64,000 nt of DNA, from positions 409,091-473,090 of the forward strand of contig JBBHKE010002360.1 in the NCBI GenBank assembly GCA_037447655.1. Direction: 5' to 3'. A program made the translations under genes and the position numbers. Origin of the DNA: Zygnema cylindricum. Lineage: Eukaryota > Streptophyta > Zygnematophyceae > Zygnematales > Zygnemataceae. A model generated the notes under the pieces. It had not been told where the DNA came from, did not search any database, and saw only the letters and a program-made list of their open reading frames with translations. Each line of letters starts with the position of its first letter. Positions within the stretch are counted from its first letter, which is position 1. Of this stretch, positions 1 to 12,108 are shown piece after piece.

Positions 1-2
1 TC

Positions 3-365
3 CACAATTTTTTTTGTGAGAGCAATGAGGAAAATGAGGTTTTTATTACCACCGATAAAAAAATGCTCGTTAGTGACGAATTGAAACGTTATTTTGCTTT
101 AAAATTAACCAACGACGAAAGATTGAACTTTAACATACTTCAATGGTGGAAAAAGAAATCATATGTACGTGCGAAAGATGGAGGATTTCCTATTCTAGCC
201 GGTGTTGCTAGATCTATTCTAGCTATTCCGGCTTCTAGTTCCATGTCGGAATGCAATTTTTCGGATGCCCAGAACACGATAATAAAGAAGAGGAGCGCAC
301 TAGCGGCTTTAATTGTTAGTGATCTTTTATGTGTTAGATCCAACCGAAATCTTTTAAATGCATAG
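3..365 (+). pseudogene. hAT transposase, C-terminal dimerization domain (5' part outside window)
   Basis: The frame is open from the window edge to a TAG at 363-365; the first internal ATG is at 63, so this is the 3' end of a longer gene. The visible protein has the hallmarks of the hAT C-terminal dimerization domain: a DILQWW-like segment (NILQWWKKKS), then ARSILAIPASSSMSECNFSDA, which matches the family pattern of an A-R-x-x-L-A-I-P stretch followed by a Ser-rich S-x-S-E-x-x-F-S block, then a basic stretch and a hydrophobic helix (ALIVSDLLCVRS). In hAT transposases this domain holds the multimeric transposase together. The catalytic core would lie upstream of the window, so whether the whole gene is intact cannot be judged; most copies in such a region are dead. 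A second hAT remnant lies at 60020-61260. Confidence 0.8.
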
Positions 366-974
366 TTTTTTGTTTTGTTTTGTTTTCTAATTTTTTTTTT
401 TGTATTAGTTATTTTTTTAGTATTAGTTATACATATATATTTTTTTCTCTTTTTCTTTTTTTATTTTCACAATTTTTCTAGTGTTTATCTTTTTTTTTTC
501 TTAAACCGGAATGTTTATTTTTACCAAATTACCAAAGCGAAGTATTTATACCACATTTATATTTATATATTTTGTGTAATTTTTAGGTTTGAGGTTGAGA
601 ATTTGTATAATAGAGTCGAAAATAGGACAAGGTTGTGATTTGATTTTTCATATATTTGATACTACAAAATATGTTATGAGTTTTTTGCTCATCACAATGT
701 GTTTCTTGCTAATTGATTTTCTATGTGAAAAACTAAGACATTTTTTGTAAACATTCATAATTAAAACTTTACCTTTTTTGCATAATTCATAACATAGTAT
801 TGTAGTCCAAAGAAAAACTGTCCGAAAAATGGTAGCGAAAAAATTTAGATTTGCGAGAGAATAAACATTAACATCACAAAATAAAGTTAACAATATTATT
901 TAAAGACGTGGACTATAACCTGCCACGTCTCTTTGCATTAAATAGTATCATTAATCATAATTTTCCATTAACAC
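366..974. other. AT-rich non-coding sequence after the hAT gene
   Basis: Long T-runs (375-500) and AT-rich sequence without a supportable gene. A phenylalanine-rich ORF here is only a translation of poly-T. It may contain the 3' non-coding end of the hAT element, but I could not identify its terminal inverted repeat. Confidence 0.5.
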
Positions 975-1219
975 TACACCGCGAATCGTAATTAGCGTTA
1001 TTAACGCTAATTCCGTCACCACGAATTATGACCCAAAAACCTTATAAAGAGTAAATAACTCTAAATTTTTCTTTACATTATTTAAGGTATTTTTTTAATC
1101 AACGTTAACAACTTTAGTATGGTGCCGTTTAAAATAGTGTGGCTTACGATCGCTGTCTGACCGTGCAAAATTGTACCGTATTAATGACAAAAGTACAAAA
1201 AATTATTTAATACATGCCG

Positions 1220-1475
1220 TTATGATGTAACTGCGTTTTCACAAACCGCGTAGTGCAAAGGTCACAATGACATGAAATTGTACGTTTGTCAAATTTTGTA
1301 AGTGTACCTAAAAATCAGATAATTATTACGTGAAATTGTACGTTTTCACAAACCGCGTAGTGTAAACGTCATAGTGACGTGAAATTGTACGTTTGTCAGA
1401 TTCCGTATGTGTTCCTAAGAAATCGAATAATTATGACGTGAAATTGTACGTTTGTCAGATTCTATAAAGCGGATA
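1220..1475. repeat. Tandem repeat inside the MITE, ~110-120 bp unit
   Basis: The phrase TTTTCACAAACCGCGTAGTG recurs (about 1225 and 1344), followed each time by a GTCA-rich segment and GTGAAATTGTACGTTTGTCA; the latter recurs a third time near 1438. This is a roughly two-and-a-half copy imperfect tandem array. The related element at 35342 carries only one unit, so copy number varies between family members. Confidence 0.65.
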
Positions 1476-1518
1476 ATTATTGCTGAATGAAACCTAAATT
1501 AGATTTATTGATAAACTA

Positions 1519-2099
1519 CACCGTCGATCGTATTTAGCGTGTTGAACACTAATTCGGCGCCCCTAAATTTTGAGGGTTTTACCTAAAATAGGGTAAACGA
1601 TACTAATTTTCCTGTACGCTAATTACGAGATGAACAATTAGTGTGCACCATTTTAATTTATGTATTATTTTATTAGTGTGGAGTACGGAACGTGTCGGTT
1701 CGTATAAAAATGTACTTTTCAATTATTCAAGTACAGATATTTTTAAAAATATATTCTATCACACAAAAAACTGCCCTGTGAATTAAAATATTTCGTACCT
1801 GTACCTGTTTTAGTGTACATTTATTTGTCGCGTATTGCCTACACCCCTAAAAAACCGAAATTAGAGTTAGGAATTAATTACTGTGAAAGTATGCGACAGT
1901 GTACGAATTGTCAGAATTTGTACTTTTACCTATATTACTGTGAATATCCTCTCGACAAATCAGCTGTACCCATATTGGCGTTCATTGAAAATTAGTGTAC
2001 AACTTTTTTTCAAAAAAAATCTAAGTCAAAATTAATGTACATGACACTAAATTATTCTACACACTAATAATTTCTACACGCTAAATACGATCGACGGTG
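1519..2099. mobile_element. Nested MITE-like element, CACCGTCGATCG inverted repeats, TA target duplication
   Basis: Perfect 23 bp terminal inverted repeats at 1519-1541 and 2077-2099, beginning CACCGTCGATCGTATTTAGC, with TA on both sides (1517-1518, 2100-2101). The ends share the CACCG start and the TTAGCG core with the surrounding element, so the two are related but distinct subfamilies. It is non-coding; the short ORF at 1813-1995 has no recognisable content. Nesting shows that it inserted after the outer element. Confidence 0.8.
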
Positions 2100-2199
2100 T
2101 AGAGTATTTGTTTTGAAAAAACGAAAAAATCTACATTGGAATGGATAACATTAATTATTTATTTACGATGATTACGATTCGCGGTGTAATAAATGCTTA

Positions 2200-2430
2200 A
2201 CGTTAATAACAATGAGCGTTGTAATTTTGTACCTTTTCGGTTACGGGCGGGCACGGTTAGTCGCTAGAAATCGAGTTTCGGTTAATGTTTTTTTTCGTAA
2301 ACGACGGTCGGTTAACGGTTAACATTTTTGGAGCGTGACAAAACTCGGTCGGGCGTCGGTTACTCAGATTTTGAAAAAAAAAAAACGGTCGGTCTTGGGT
2401 ATGAAATTTTTTGACTTTTGCGACCTCTGC
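2200..2430. repeat. Dispersed GC-richer repeat, inverted partner at 35080-35275
   Basis: Runs such as GGTTACGGGCGGGCACGGTTAG, GGTCGGTTAACGG and CTCGGTCGGGCGTCGGTTACTC reappear in reverse complement at 35080-35275. At both places the repeat lies within about 70 bp of a MITE of the CACCG family, so repeat and MITE may have spread together. No coding content. Confidence 0.65.
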
Positions 2431-3029
2431 CCCATACCAGTCACGTCCGTCGACAGTACGGATGACACGTAGTGGCACGTGTCTCCAAAAAAGGAGGGAC
2501 CGTCACGTAGCATAACACATTCCGGTTGGAAAGTTCGCTCCAATAAATGGAAGCATTTTATATGTACGGCCGGATGCTAATGTGGGTTGCACTCAGATAT
2601 TTTTTAGGGCTAATTATGGGAGGACTGGAAGGTACAGTACTCTAGCAATGCAGCACTAAGGACTGTGATGTACGGACATGCTTTTGTTCACGTCCTACTG
2701 GTACAAAATATATATCCTATGGGGCAAATTGTTACCGTACATTTGAACCCACGATTCGCCCATCATCACCTGCACAGCTGGAAAATTACAAACAGAAAGT
2801 ACAGTAAGCTACGGTAATCGGGCAGATAATCCGGCAAGGAACCATTCGCCAAGCGACTAAATCTTGACCTTACGATCTTCGCAGGGACTCTCGGCGATGT
2901 CGCGTAAGCGGCATAAATATTCTGGCAGTCGGACAATCTGCGGTCTCTAAAGGACGACGGCGCTCGATGAATGACGTCAACTGCGCAGACGACATTTGGC
3001 GGCGCAAGTCATGCAAAAGCATAGAGGTA

Positions 3030-3208
3030 CACCGTGAATCGCTATTAGCGTTATGAAATAATTAGGGTAAAAAAACAATTAGCGTTATTAACGCTAATTG
3101 GGAATTTGAGGATTTTCCAAAATATAATTAATAATTCTATTTGAGAGTTTTGGTAAAAATTTGGGGGCGCCGAAACAGCGTTATGAACGCTAATAGCGAT
3201 TCACGGTA
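3030..3208. mobile_element. 179 bp MITE, CACCGTGAATCGC inverted repeats, TA target duplication
   Basis: The left end (CACCGTGAATCGCTATTAGC at 3030) is matched by the reverse complement at the right end, with one mismatch at the terminal base, and TA flanks both sides (3028-3029, 3209-3210). It is the shortest member of the CACCG family in this window and lies inside the long-arm element. Confidence 0.75.
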
Positions 3209-3688
3209 TAACCAATCAACAGCTTTTGATTTTTTTACGAAAATGCGTTATTTACAATGTTGTGTATCGGCAAGAAATTTATCGCGATAACACCGAGAAC
3301 GATACTTATCGGTTATCAAACGGTGAGGGGGTCCCGATACATCGCTCCCATACCAACAAATTCCTTATCGGCGATAAGTGAAAAAAATATAGCACGCTAT
3401 ATAGCAGTACTTTATAATATACTGTATTATGATTTTCATTGTATATAGCGTGGCATGCCACGTAACAATCTCTTCTGAACTATGTGTAACAGAATAACGG
3501 CGGTTCAATACGACAGAATAAACCGTACAATTGTACGGTACGAACCGTACAAAGGTCGCTGATAGTTATCAATACCGGTGTTATCGCAATAAAAAACTGA
3601 TAATATTGGTTTTTTATCAGCGATAAAACAGATGTCGATATATTGTGCCAATATATCGATTATCGGAAAGCCAAACAAAGGTACATAT

Positions 3689-4141
3689 TGATTAGTGCGC
3701 ATCACTTTGTTTCGACGATCGAATGTTTTTAATAGGCGCACATCCGCATGTGCACTTCGGCGCCCTCGTCTGTTTGAGTTAGTGAAGTAAGTGGTCATGA
3801 GTTGTCTGTGTTAAGGTATATTAGCGTGTGTTACTATCAGTTTAATATGCAGTCTGGTGAGTTGCATCATGTGTCTGAGAGAGATACATTAAAGTGTATA
3901 GAGTAAAGAACTAAAGAAAGAGGAAGAGTAAGACTTAAGATATATGTCAGAGTGAGCAAGGAGTGGAGATGGAGAGAGGTTAGTATTGTGAAAGCTTCGA
4001 CTTATATATTGATATTTGGCCGACATGATTTCTTGTGAGTTGTGAGTGTTTTATGTGTAAGAATATGTTAATTTAAGCTTCCGCTGTGAGATCTGATTTG
4101 TCATTTGTGAGCATCTATGAGCACTTTATCGATTCTAAACA
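3689..4141 (+). mobile_element. Probable solo LTR, same family as the LTR at 38644-39123
   Basis: Positions ~3696-4141 match the reverse complement of 38644-39118 across their whole length, including GCGCATCACTTTGTTTCG near the start, a purine-rich centre and ATCGATTCTAAACA at the end. In the other copy this end is directly followed by a primer binding site, which makes it an LTR. Here no primer site follows 4141, so it is a solo or truncated LTR. The start at TG 3689 is inferred; I saw no target duplication. Confidence 0.6.
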
Positions 4142-4720
4142 TTTTGCATGACTTCAAATGTTGTCGACGGTATTCTTCGAGCATTGTTGAATTTTAGATT
4201 CTTAGAGACCGCAAATTGTCCGACTGCCAGAATATTAATGCCGCTTATACGACATCGCCGAGAGTCCCTACGAAGATCGTGAGGTCAAGATTTAGTCGCT
4301 TGGGGAATGGTTCCTTGTCGGATTAGTTGGTTGACTTTTGTAGCTTACTTTCTATTTATACTTTTCCAGTTGTGCAAGTGTTGAGGAGCGGATCTCGCGA
4401 TCAAATGTACGGTGTCAATTTGCCAAAGAGGATAAATTTTCTGTACCAATAGGGCGTGAACAAAAGGCCGTCCGTACATGATAGTCCTTTTACAATGTTG
4501 CATTGCCAGAGAACATGTGCAGTACTTCCACAGTCCTCCCATAATAAGCCCTTAAACATATATGACACGAACAACCGGTTGTACAAAAAGGACGTTCTAA
4601 TTTATTTGAGCGAACTTTCCAACCAGATTCTGATGTGTTACCAGATTGTCCCATCTCTTTTTTTTAAATCTTTTGCCGCTATGTGTCATCTGGTCAGTTG
4701 ACGGACGTCAAGTCGACTGG

Positions 4721-5386
4721 CACAGGCTATGCCAAAGGCTGTGTCGGCATGTCCCCATGTAATTGGTACTTTGATAAAGTATTTTGGATTGTAGTGAAGA
4801 TTCTCCATACTACTTTGAAGAGCGTCCCAATGTGCGAAAATGAAATTGGAACTTTGAAATATGACGGTTGTAGAGGTGGGTAAAACCTGTGATGATTGAA
4901 GAATGATATGAAACTTTCGATGATTGATGACGCCAACAATTTGTTATTTTGTGATATTGTAGATGTTTGGAGTTTTGTTACATTGTGACGCCAGGCTCAC
5001 TTGTGACAACGTCGACATCACATATTCAATAACTTTATGCCATGGCTATCCGATTTCGTTTTTCGACTTTTCTCACTGGCCATAAAAATATACACAAAAG
5101 GTAGTCAAAAGATTTTTTTTTCAAATATCTTTCGTTTCATACTAGTATTTTCATACCTCATTCTAAAAAGTATGAGATAAAGTGATCATGTGAGAGGGAG
5201 AGGGGAGAGGCGACGACGACGCAAAATTTTGCAAAGGACGCATGAATGAAAGTGGAGGTCCAAGACCCCTGCAGATTTTTTCCATACATCCTTGTCTTTT
5301 TCCGTACATGCACGTGACGTGCAGGGAGAAAAATAGAGAGTAATTTCCCTCGTCTTTAAATTTTCACACTCGTGTGGCGCGTGCAT
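4721..5386. other. Non-coding spacer before the gypsy element
   Basis: I see no gene and no repeat structure beyond short low-complexity runs. Confidence 0.5.
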
Positions 5387-6353
5387 TGTTACAGTAATAG
5401 CGGATCGAACTTGTTCGTAAAGGGGTGTTTAGGTGTTATGATTATAAAGTACTAAATTTGGTAGACGTCTGCAAAACAATCACGTGATTTGGAGTTATAT
5501 ATCAAAAGTTATAGCGATGGGTGTATTAAGGCGACAACGCGAGGTCTAAATAACAAGCGGGTATCATTGAAACGGGTTAAGGGTCAAATTAGTACCGAAA
5601 TTTCGCGTGCACGTTCCATAAAGTTCTAATGAAACGTTTGGTACGCACTATGGTTTGTTTTGTACAATTTTTAGTACGAAACGTCGCTTTCAGTTTATGG
5701 AATTTCGTAGGAAGTTTCGCGTGCGAAATTTGCGACGCACGTTCGTGCGAAGTCGCGTTTCGTTGGCGCGCACTTTTGCACGTAGATGATACGTAGTGAA
5801 ACGTAGCGTTTGATTGGTTAGAAATGCTACGTAGTTAGAAAGAGATTTCACACGTTTTTGCATTGGTCAGTTTAAGTCCTTCCTGATTAATGATTGGCCC
5901 AGGTAAAACCTATTCAACGAAGCGTCGACTCTAGCCTCGCGAGTCCATAGCGATGATGGATAAATAGTGAAGTCTAAGAGGAGAGTAGACATCTTTTCCT
6001 TTGGGAAAAGTTTGTGGAAATTCTGACTTATCTTGATCCTGAGCGATTAAACCAGAATTGGAGCATTGGCATTTTGGCTTTGAAATCTCTTACAAACTAA
6101 GTAGTGGTTTAGTAGTTAAGAGATATAATTATTAAGAGTGGAGAGTAGAGGAAAACACTTTAATAAGATGGGTTAAGCCACGTGGGCAAGAGACCAAGCT
6201 AATGTTATGTGGACAAAAGCTTCTTCTAATTTAAAGTTTATCCTTTTGTGAGTGCTTTCCAATGTGGATGTGTATTTTCCAATGTGTGGAATGTGTGGTT
6301 GATATTGTTTGCAGTAATGGGATTTTTTGTGAGAGGTTAGAAATCCTATTACA
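5387..6353 (+). repeat. 5' LTR of gypsy copy 1
   Basis: It starts TGTTACAG and ends CTATTACA, and matches the LTRs at 12109-13064, 16017-16992 and 21821-22794. It contains a segment rich in GCG/ACGT (5590-5790) and ends two bases before the primer binding site. Confidence 0.9.
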
Positions 6354-6355
6354 TA

Positions 6356-6367
6356 TGGTATCAAAGC
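6356..6367 (+). other. Primer binding site, initiator Met tRNA type
   Basis: TGGTATCAAAGC follows the LTR end with two bases between. It matches the plant initiator tRNA-Met 3' end complement (TGGTATCAGAGC) at 11 of 12 positions. Confidence 0.8.
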
Positions 6368-7051
6368 TTTGGTTAGAAACCAAGGAGAAGTTTGCTCACT
6401 CGAATATCGACTGCCGTGACCGGTGAGGGTGCTCTAACCTGTGTCTGTAGAACCACAATGTGAAGTGGTAGGGGATTGGAGGGAAACAGAGTGATCACAC
6501 TGCCAGCGGCCGTTGGTTAGATGTGGGGCGTGCTCAAGTCCTAAGGACTAAGGCGGGGTGACCTAGAGGCCAAAAAACTTGCCTTCTCCTAGCAATGATT
6601 CATGTGTAGAGGGAGGGCTTGAAGCCATGAAGGGTGAGGATGTGAGGATTAGAGAACAAAAGATCGTGATGTAGTGGGAAATGGGAGATTGGTTAATGAT
6701 AGAGAAAGAAAGTGGAGCACTTTACTTCTTCAAGAGCAAAGGAGTCCACAAATGACTTAAAACTTTTCAGACCCTAAATTGTTACCTTTGAGAGCTTTTC
6801 AATTTTGCTGTTGCAAAATTTGTGGGAAAATTCTTACCTTTTTGCATCAATGTTTGGGAAATTAAAGAATTGAATTTACACTAACTTACTTTCAATTTCT
6901 TATTGATTTCTCAGATGTTGATCTTTTTCAAAAGATTTGTTAAAGAGAAGAAGTCTTGGATAAGATCAATCAGAGGACTTCAAACCTGCCGCAATTTTTT
7001 TTGGGAAATTATAATCTATCTTTCTTTTTACTCGATTTCATTTTTGTGATA
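6368..7051 (+). other. Untranslated leader of gypsy copy 1
   Basis: Between primer site and gag. No gene. It is homologous to 21035-21809 in copy 2. Confidence 0.6.
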
Positions 7052-8339
7052 ATGGCAAATTCTATATAGAAACGTTAAATGGAAAATGACTTGAATGTTT
7101 TGAAGAAACGTACTTTGAAATTGGTAAAAAGATTTAATAATCATGTTTCTGCTGTGGATGAAAAAATTTCCGTGTTGAAAAGTTAATTAAAAGTTATTAA
7201 GGAAAATGGGAATGTTTCAAATGAGAAATTGGATGAGCTCATTAACTTAATTAAGACCAAGAATGATGTTAATGACCAAAAGGGTGAGAGTAGTAAAACA
7301 AATGCCAGTTTTAGGGAGGATCATCAAGATAGACCTAAAAAGATAAGAGATCTGAAATTGTCTATTAGTGAGGCACCATCCTTAGATGGTAGGAAGATTG
7401 ATGAGTTGGATGCTTGGATTTTTCATATGGAGTATTACTTGGAATCTACGAACTGTGATCATGATGATTTCACTTCTTTTTATGTAAGCTGTCTGAAGCG
7501 TGATGCTCAAATTTGGTATTACAATCAGAGGAGGTCTAATTTGATTCTTGATAATGTCGATTGGGAAACTTAAAAAAACGCGATCAAATCCCGTTTCTTG
7601 TATGTCACTTATAAATCTAGAATGGAAGAAAACTGGATGAACTGTAAGCAGACTTTATCTGTGAAAGATTATATTGTGGAATTTGACTCATCTAGCATTC
7701 ATGTCATTGATTTGATTCATGATATGGCTAGGTTGCATTTCTTGAACTATCTGAATCCTATACAGAAATCAAAACTGAAACATCAAAAATTTATTTATTT
7801 GAAGGAATTACAAGATAAGTCTTTTGAATTAGAGGATCAGGTGGGGTATAATCATGAAACTCGATCACTCAAGGGAAATTTCAATGAAGTATCAGAGTGG
7901 GGAGAGGAGGAATTTGATGAAGAATGTTTGAATGCAGGTTTAGTTAATAGGCACAATATCTTTGAAGGAAATCAAAGAGGTGGACAGAGTGTTAATGTAG
8001 GAAACCAATTTTTTAATAGAGGGGGATACATTAAGAGTCCTAAACCAAGTATTAATGCTCACAAACATAATATTAGCATTCCCACATGAGTATCCGTTAG
8101 AAAAGAAGTCATAGGGCATTTGAGTGTGCACAAATGAAGAAAATTATTTGTTAAAAATGTGGAGAGGAGAGATATTTCAGCAGAGAATGCACAAAACCGA
8201 AAAAGAAAGTCACTTGTTTTAAATGCAGAGGTCCAGATTATTACGCTAGGGACTGTACAATAAGGGATCTCTTAAATCAATTGATGTCAATGAATGTCTT
8301 CAGGAAGATATTGCATTATACTTAGCTGAGCAAGAAGCC
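7052..8339 (+). pseudogene. gag of gypsy copy 1, broken
   Basis: The gag start is placed at ATG 7052 by comparison with copy 2, where the same N-terminus is open. The product is a capsid-like protein with a predicted helical N-terminus (NVLKK...LVKRFNNH) followed by the gag domain (7229-7573 and 7598-8089 are the longest open pieces, with a stop or frame break near 7573). Around 8150-8265 two CCHC-type knuckles follow (CFKC-RGPD-Y-YARD-C is the second). In both, the histidine position is tyrosine. In-frame stops near 7075, 7185 and 8089 show it is dead. Confidence 0.8.
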
Positions 8340-8527
8340 TTAAAGGCGGGAAAGGGAAAGGACTAGCTGAAAGTCCTCAGTTTAGTCGATCAGATCGAAA
8401 GGTTAAGGAGTTAACTCTAGAGGGCAAGCTAATGAATGGAAAGGCTAAGATAGCTGAATTTATTATGATGCTAACTACACTCCATAATTTGAACAATCCT
8501 TCTGATTAAACTCTTAACAATAGACCT

Positions 8528-11500
8528 ATGTTAAGACAGTTAACTAACGATGACACCAGACACTGTTTGATCAGATTTGAGTCTTTAGTGGAAGGAAAAC
8601 CATTGAGAGTTATGGTAGATTCAGGTGCTACACATAATTTTATTTCACATAAGTTTGTTGAGGAAAATAAAATTTCTATAGTCATAAGGGAACAACCTTT
8701 ACATGTTCAAGTGGCAAATGGTAATAAGTCCACATTAGATTTACAAACTGACACAATAGAAGTTGATATCCAAGGTCATAAAATGAAAGTTGTGTGAAAT
8801 AATGAATTTGGGTAGTCAGGAGCTAATACTTGGAAAGCCTAGGTTAATTGAACATAACCCTCAATTTAATTGGGAAACTAACACCTTGGGAGTGAAGTCT
8901 AAAAATGGTTGGAAGGTTTTGCAAGCATTGCCTTTGAAGAAGTGAATAAGAATCATATAAATAACATAACTAAGTTGGGAGTGGAAGGTTTGATTTCTGC
9001 TAAGCAATTTAAAAAGCATTTAAAAGATAAAACAAACCATGCTTTCTTGTTATTAGTAACAGAGGCAGTTATAGATGAACGGGGGGGGAGAAAACACTAA
9101 AATTAATGTCATTCCTAAAGCAGACACCACGAAAACTCTTGAAAAACAAGAATCTGATTTTGTAACTGACATTAATACATCTGATGTTGCTGTTAAAAAT
9201 TTGATTTTTGAATTTAGAGATGTTTTCCAAAGTGACTTACCCTCAGGGAGGCCACCTTCCCGGGATGTGGCACATGTTATTAACCTTGAACTTAGATGTA
9301 ATCCTCCTGTAACAGGAATTTATAAGCATAACTTCTTTTAGCAGGAGGAGTTAAAAAAAAAGATCAAGGAGATTTTGGAGAAAGGACATATTCAGCCAAA
9401 CAAATCACCGTATGGAGCACCACTTCTCTTTATAAAAAAGAAAGACGGAATGTTGAGAATGTGTGTTGATTATCGTAGTCTGAACAAGATTACGGTGAAG
9501 GATAAGTATCGGTTACCTTAAATTTCGGATTTGATAGATCGTTTGAAAGGTGCTAAATTATTTTACTTGATTGATCTGCGCAGTGGCTTTAATCAGGTGC
9601 CAATTAGAACTGAAGATGTTGATAAAACTGCTTTTAGAACTAGGGTGGGTCATTTTGAATGGATAGTGATGCCATCTGGCTTAAAGCATGCACCGCCTAC
9701 TTACCAAAGATTAATGAACCAAACCCTTTTAGATTACATAGATGATTTTGTTCAGGTGTTTATAGATGATATTCTAATTTACAGTGAATCTAAAGAGCAT
9801 CATGTAATTCATTTAAGAAAAGAGTTGGAAAGGTTAAGGGAAAGAAAATTATATGGAAAATTGTCAAAATCCAGTTTTCTTAAAAGTGAACAATTATTTT
9901 TGGGACACATAGTTAGTGGGGAAGGTGTTAAAACAAATCCATCCAAAATCACTACAATCCGTAATTCGAAATAGCCTACTAATGTCATGGAAGTTAGATC
10001 ATTTTTGGGATTGGCCACTTAATACAAGAAATTTATCACGAACTTCAGTATGATCACCGCACCTTTGACGGATTTACTACGGAAGAAGGAGACGTTTGTG
10101 TGGGGAGTTGATAAGGTGTGAGCATTCGAAGAACTAAAAGGGAAGTTGACCTCTGCCCCTACACTGGTGTATCCTAATCCTGCTGAGGAATTTGAAGTTT
10201 TGATCACTACAGATGCATCTGATAAAGGTCTAGGTGCAGTCATTAGTCAAAAAGTTGGTAAACACTTTCATCATATTGCTTTTGAGTCCAAAAAATTTAT
10301 TAATGCTAAAAAGAACTATCCAGCTCAAGAAAAGGAATTACTTGCAATTGTTAATGCATTAGTGAAATGGCGTTGTTATTTGCATAATAAACAATTGTCA
10401 GCTCATTATGATAATAAGGCACTCTCCTATCTACAAGGATTAATTGAAGCAAAGATTATGACTGGTAGACAAGTTAGGTGGATGCAGAAATTGGCATATT
10501 TCAAATTTAATGTCAAACATATTCCTGGAAAGACAAGCGTAGTCGCAGATCCTTTAAGTAGATGTTTTGAAATAAGTGTTATGGTTCAGGATGAAATATT
10601 TTTAGATTCTATTAGAAATGGTTATGATAAAGATCCATATTTTGCTGTGATTTGCAAAAATATTTCGAGAGGGAATTCTGACCCATTGAATGAGAGGCAT
10701 GTCAAAAACTTTAGAATAGATGATGGATTACTGTATTTGCGAACATGGGATAGGTTATTCATTTCTGAAATAGGAGACTTAAGAAAACAACTTTTACAGA
10801 AAGCCCATGATCATTTAAGACATCTAGGTCGAGATAAAACTCTTAGTCGGTTGTAGAGTAGATTATTTTGGCCAGGGATGGCAAAAGAGGTGTCTAAAGA
10901 CATGGAAAGTTGTGTCCCTTGCCAGCACAGTAAACCTAGTAACCAGAAACCTAGAGGTCTCTTAAAACTTTTAGATATCCCCGAAAGACCATGGGAATCT
11001 GTCAGTAAGGATTTTTTTGTTAGGTTACCTGCTACATCTAGAAGAAATGACAGTATCATGGTCATAGTCGATAGATTCTGTGAAATGGCAATCTTTATCC
11101 CTTGGAAAACTACTCATTCAATTGTAGATATTGCAAAGTTATATTTTGACAACGTGGTCAAACATCATGGAGTTCCCCTGTCTCTAGTCAGTGAAAGGGA
11201 TTCTAAATTTGCGTCTGCATTTTGGAAAGAATTGCAGCAAAATTTAGGCACTGAATTAAAAATGAGTACCTCTTATCATCTTGAGACAGATGGACAGACC
11301 GAAAAGATGAATTGTACACTGGAAGAAAGGATTGTTTGCAGTAGAGTTCAGAATACATGGGAATCTAAACTACCATTAATGGAATTTGCATACAATTCAT
11401 CTAAACATGCTAGTACACGATTCTCACCGTTTGAAGTTGCGTACGGATACCAACCGAGAGAAGCATTAGACTTTATAACAAGGGTCACTCAAAAGAATAA

Positions 11501-12059
11501 GGGTCCAGGAACAGAATTTTGAGAATACATTCAAACGGTTTGGAAAATAGTCTAGGATGCATTAGTGGAGGCATAAAAAAGGCAAAAAATAAATGCTAAC
11601 CGCAAACGCGGTGATTGGATGGTAAGCACAGGTGACAAGGTTTGGCTTTCAACAACTCATTAGAGGTGCAAGATCGAGGGACAAGCGGATCCTATTGGGA
11701 AATTTGCTCCTAAGTACATTGCACCATTTACTATAATCAAGATGATATCGCCAGTTGCTGCCAATTTGGACTTTCCGCCTTCAACAAAAAATCATCCAGT
11801 GATACACATCAGCCAGTTAAAACCAGCAAATCTTCGACCAACTGAAGGAGAATTGGAATCAGATCCCTCAATAATTATAGAACCTGAGGTTCACACATGG
11901 GTAATAGATTGGGTTGGTTAACAGTTTAAGGTCAACAATACTATATTCTGACAAGTGCATTATCTAGGAAGGCCAGAAGATGAGTTAACTTTAGAAGATA
12001 AAAATTCTGAGTTTTTACAAAGGTATTGGAGGGATAATAATATAGAAGTCCTGTCTTGA
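8528..12059 (+). pseudogene. pol of gypsy copy 1: protease, RT, RNase H, integrase, tail; broken
   Basis: The aspartic protease motif VDSGATHNFIS lies at about 8613-8645. Reverse transcriptase follows at ~9350-9975, with [10 protein letters not shown] and the catalytic VFIDDILIYS (FIDD in place of YVDD, common in gypsy). RNase H spans ~10146-10560 and begins TTDASDKGLGAV. The integrase zinc-binding HHCC region follows (HLRHLGRDK at ~10810, C-x2-C at ~10914), then the core (~10990-11520) and the GPY-type tail near 11700-11830. The last 55 residues (ending at TGA 12057-12059) resemble a chromodomain (YLGRPEDELT...FLQRYW), which would make this a chromovirus. Stops or shifts interrupt it at least near 8797, 9341, 9520, 9974, 10856 and 11522. 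Confidence 0.85.
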
Positions 12060-12092
12060 GAATAAAATGTGTTTTAACTATGGTCAGTTAAA

Positions 12093-12108
12093 ATTAAAAA
12101 GGGGATGA
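12093..12108 (+). other. Polypurine tract of gypsy copy 1
   Basis: AAATTAAAAAGGGGATGA lies directly before the 3' LTR start (TGTAACGG). It is the expected plus-strand primer site, and the same purine block (AAGGAGGGGATGA) precedes the 3' LTR of copy 2. Confidence 0.7.

Larger units (their letters stand above)
977..2186. mobile_element. MITE-like DNA element, CACCGCGAATCG terminal inverted repeats, TA target duplication
   Basis: The ends are exact inverted repeats: CACCGCGAATCGTAAT at 977-992 and its reverse complement at 2171-2186. Both ends are flanked by TA (975-976 and 2187-2188), as expected for Tc1/mariner-type insertion. Just inside the left end is a near-perfect palindrome (AATTAGCGTTA, one T, TAACGCTAATT at 990-1012). 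There is no coding capacity. The element is interrupted by a related element (1519-2099), leaving about 630 bp of its own sequence. Its interior around 1128-1310 is clearly similar to 35498-35670, inside another member. Confidence 0.8.
2437..4720. mobile_element. Element with ~500 bp terminal inverted arms (foldback-like), non-coding
   Basis: The arms at about 2437-2950 and 4201-4720 are imperfect inverted repeats of each other. Matching landmarks include GGTTGGAAAGTTCGCTC (left) against GAGCGAACTTTCCAACC (right), a GGGAGGACTG block, and the inner ends around GCGGTCTCTAA and TTAGAGACCGC. The outermost shared bases are CCAGTC and GACTGG. The interior (2951-4200) has no transposase; it holds a 179 bp MITE and a solo LTR, both of which look like later insertions. 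Long inverted arms are typical of foldback or Mutator-like non-autonomous elements. I could not find a convincing target duplication, so the superfamily is open. Confidence 0.65.

Noticed and set aside
375-638. 87-codon Phe-rich ORF
   Set aside because: Poly-T translation.
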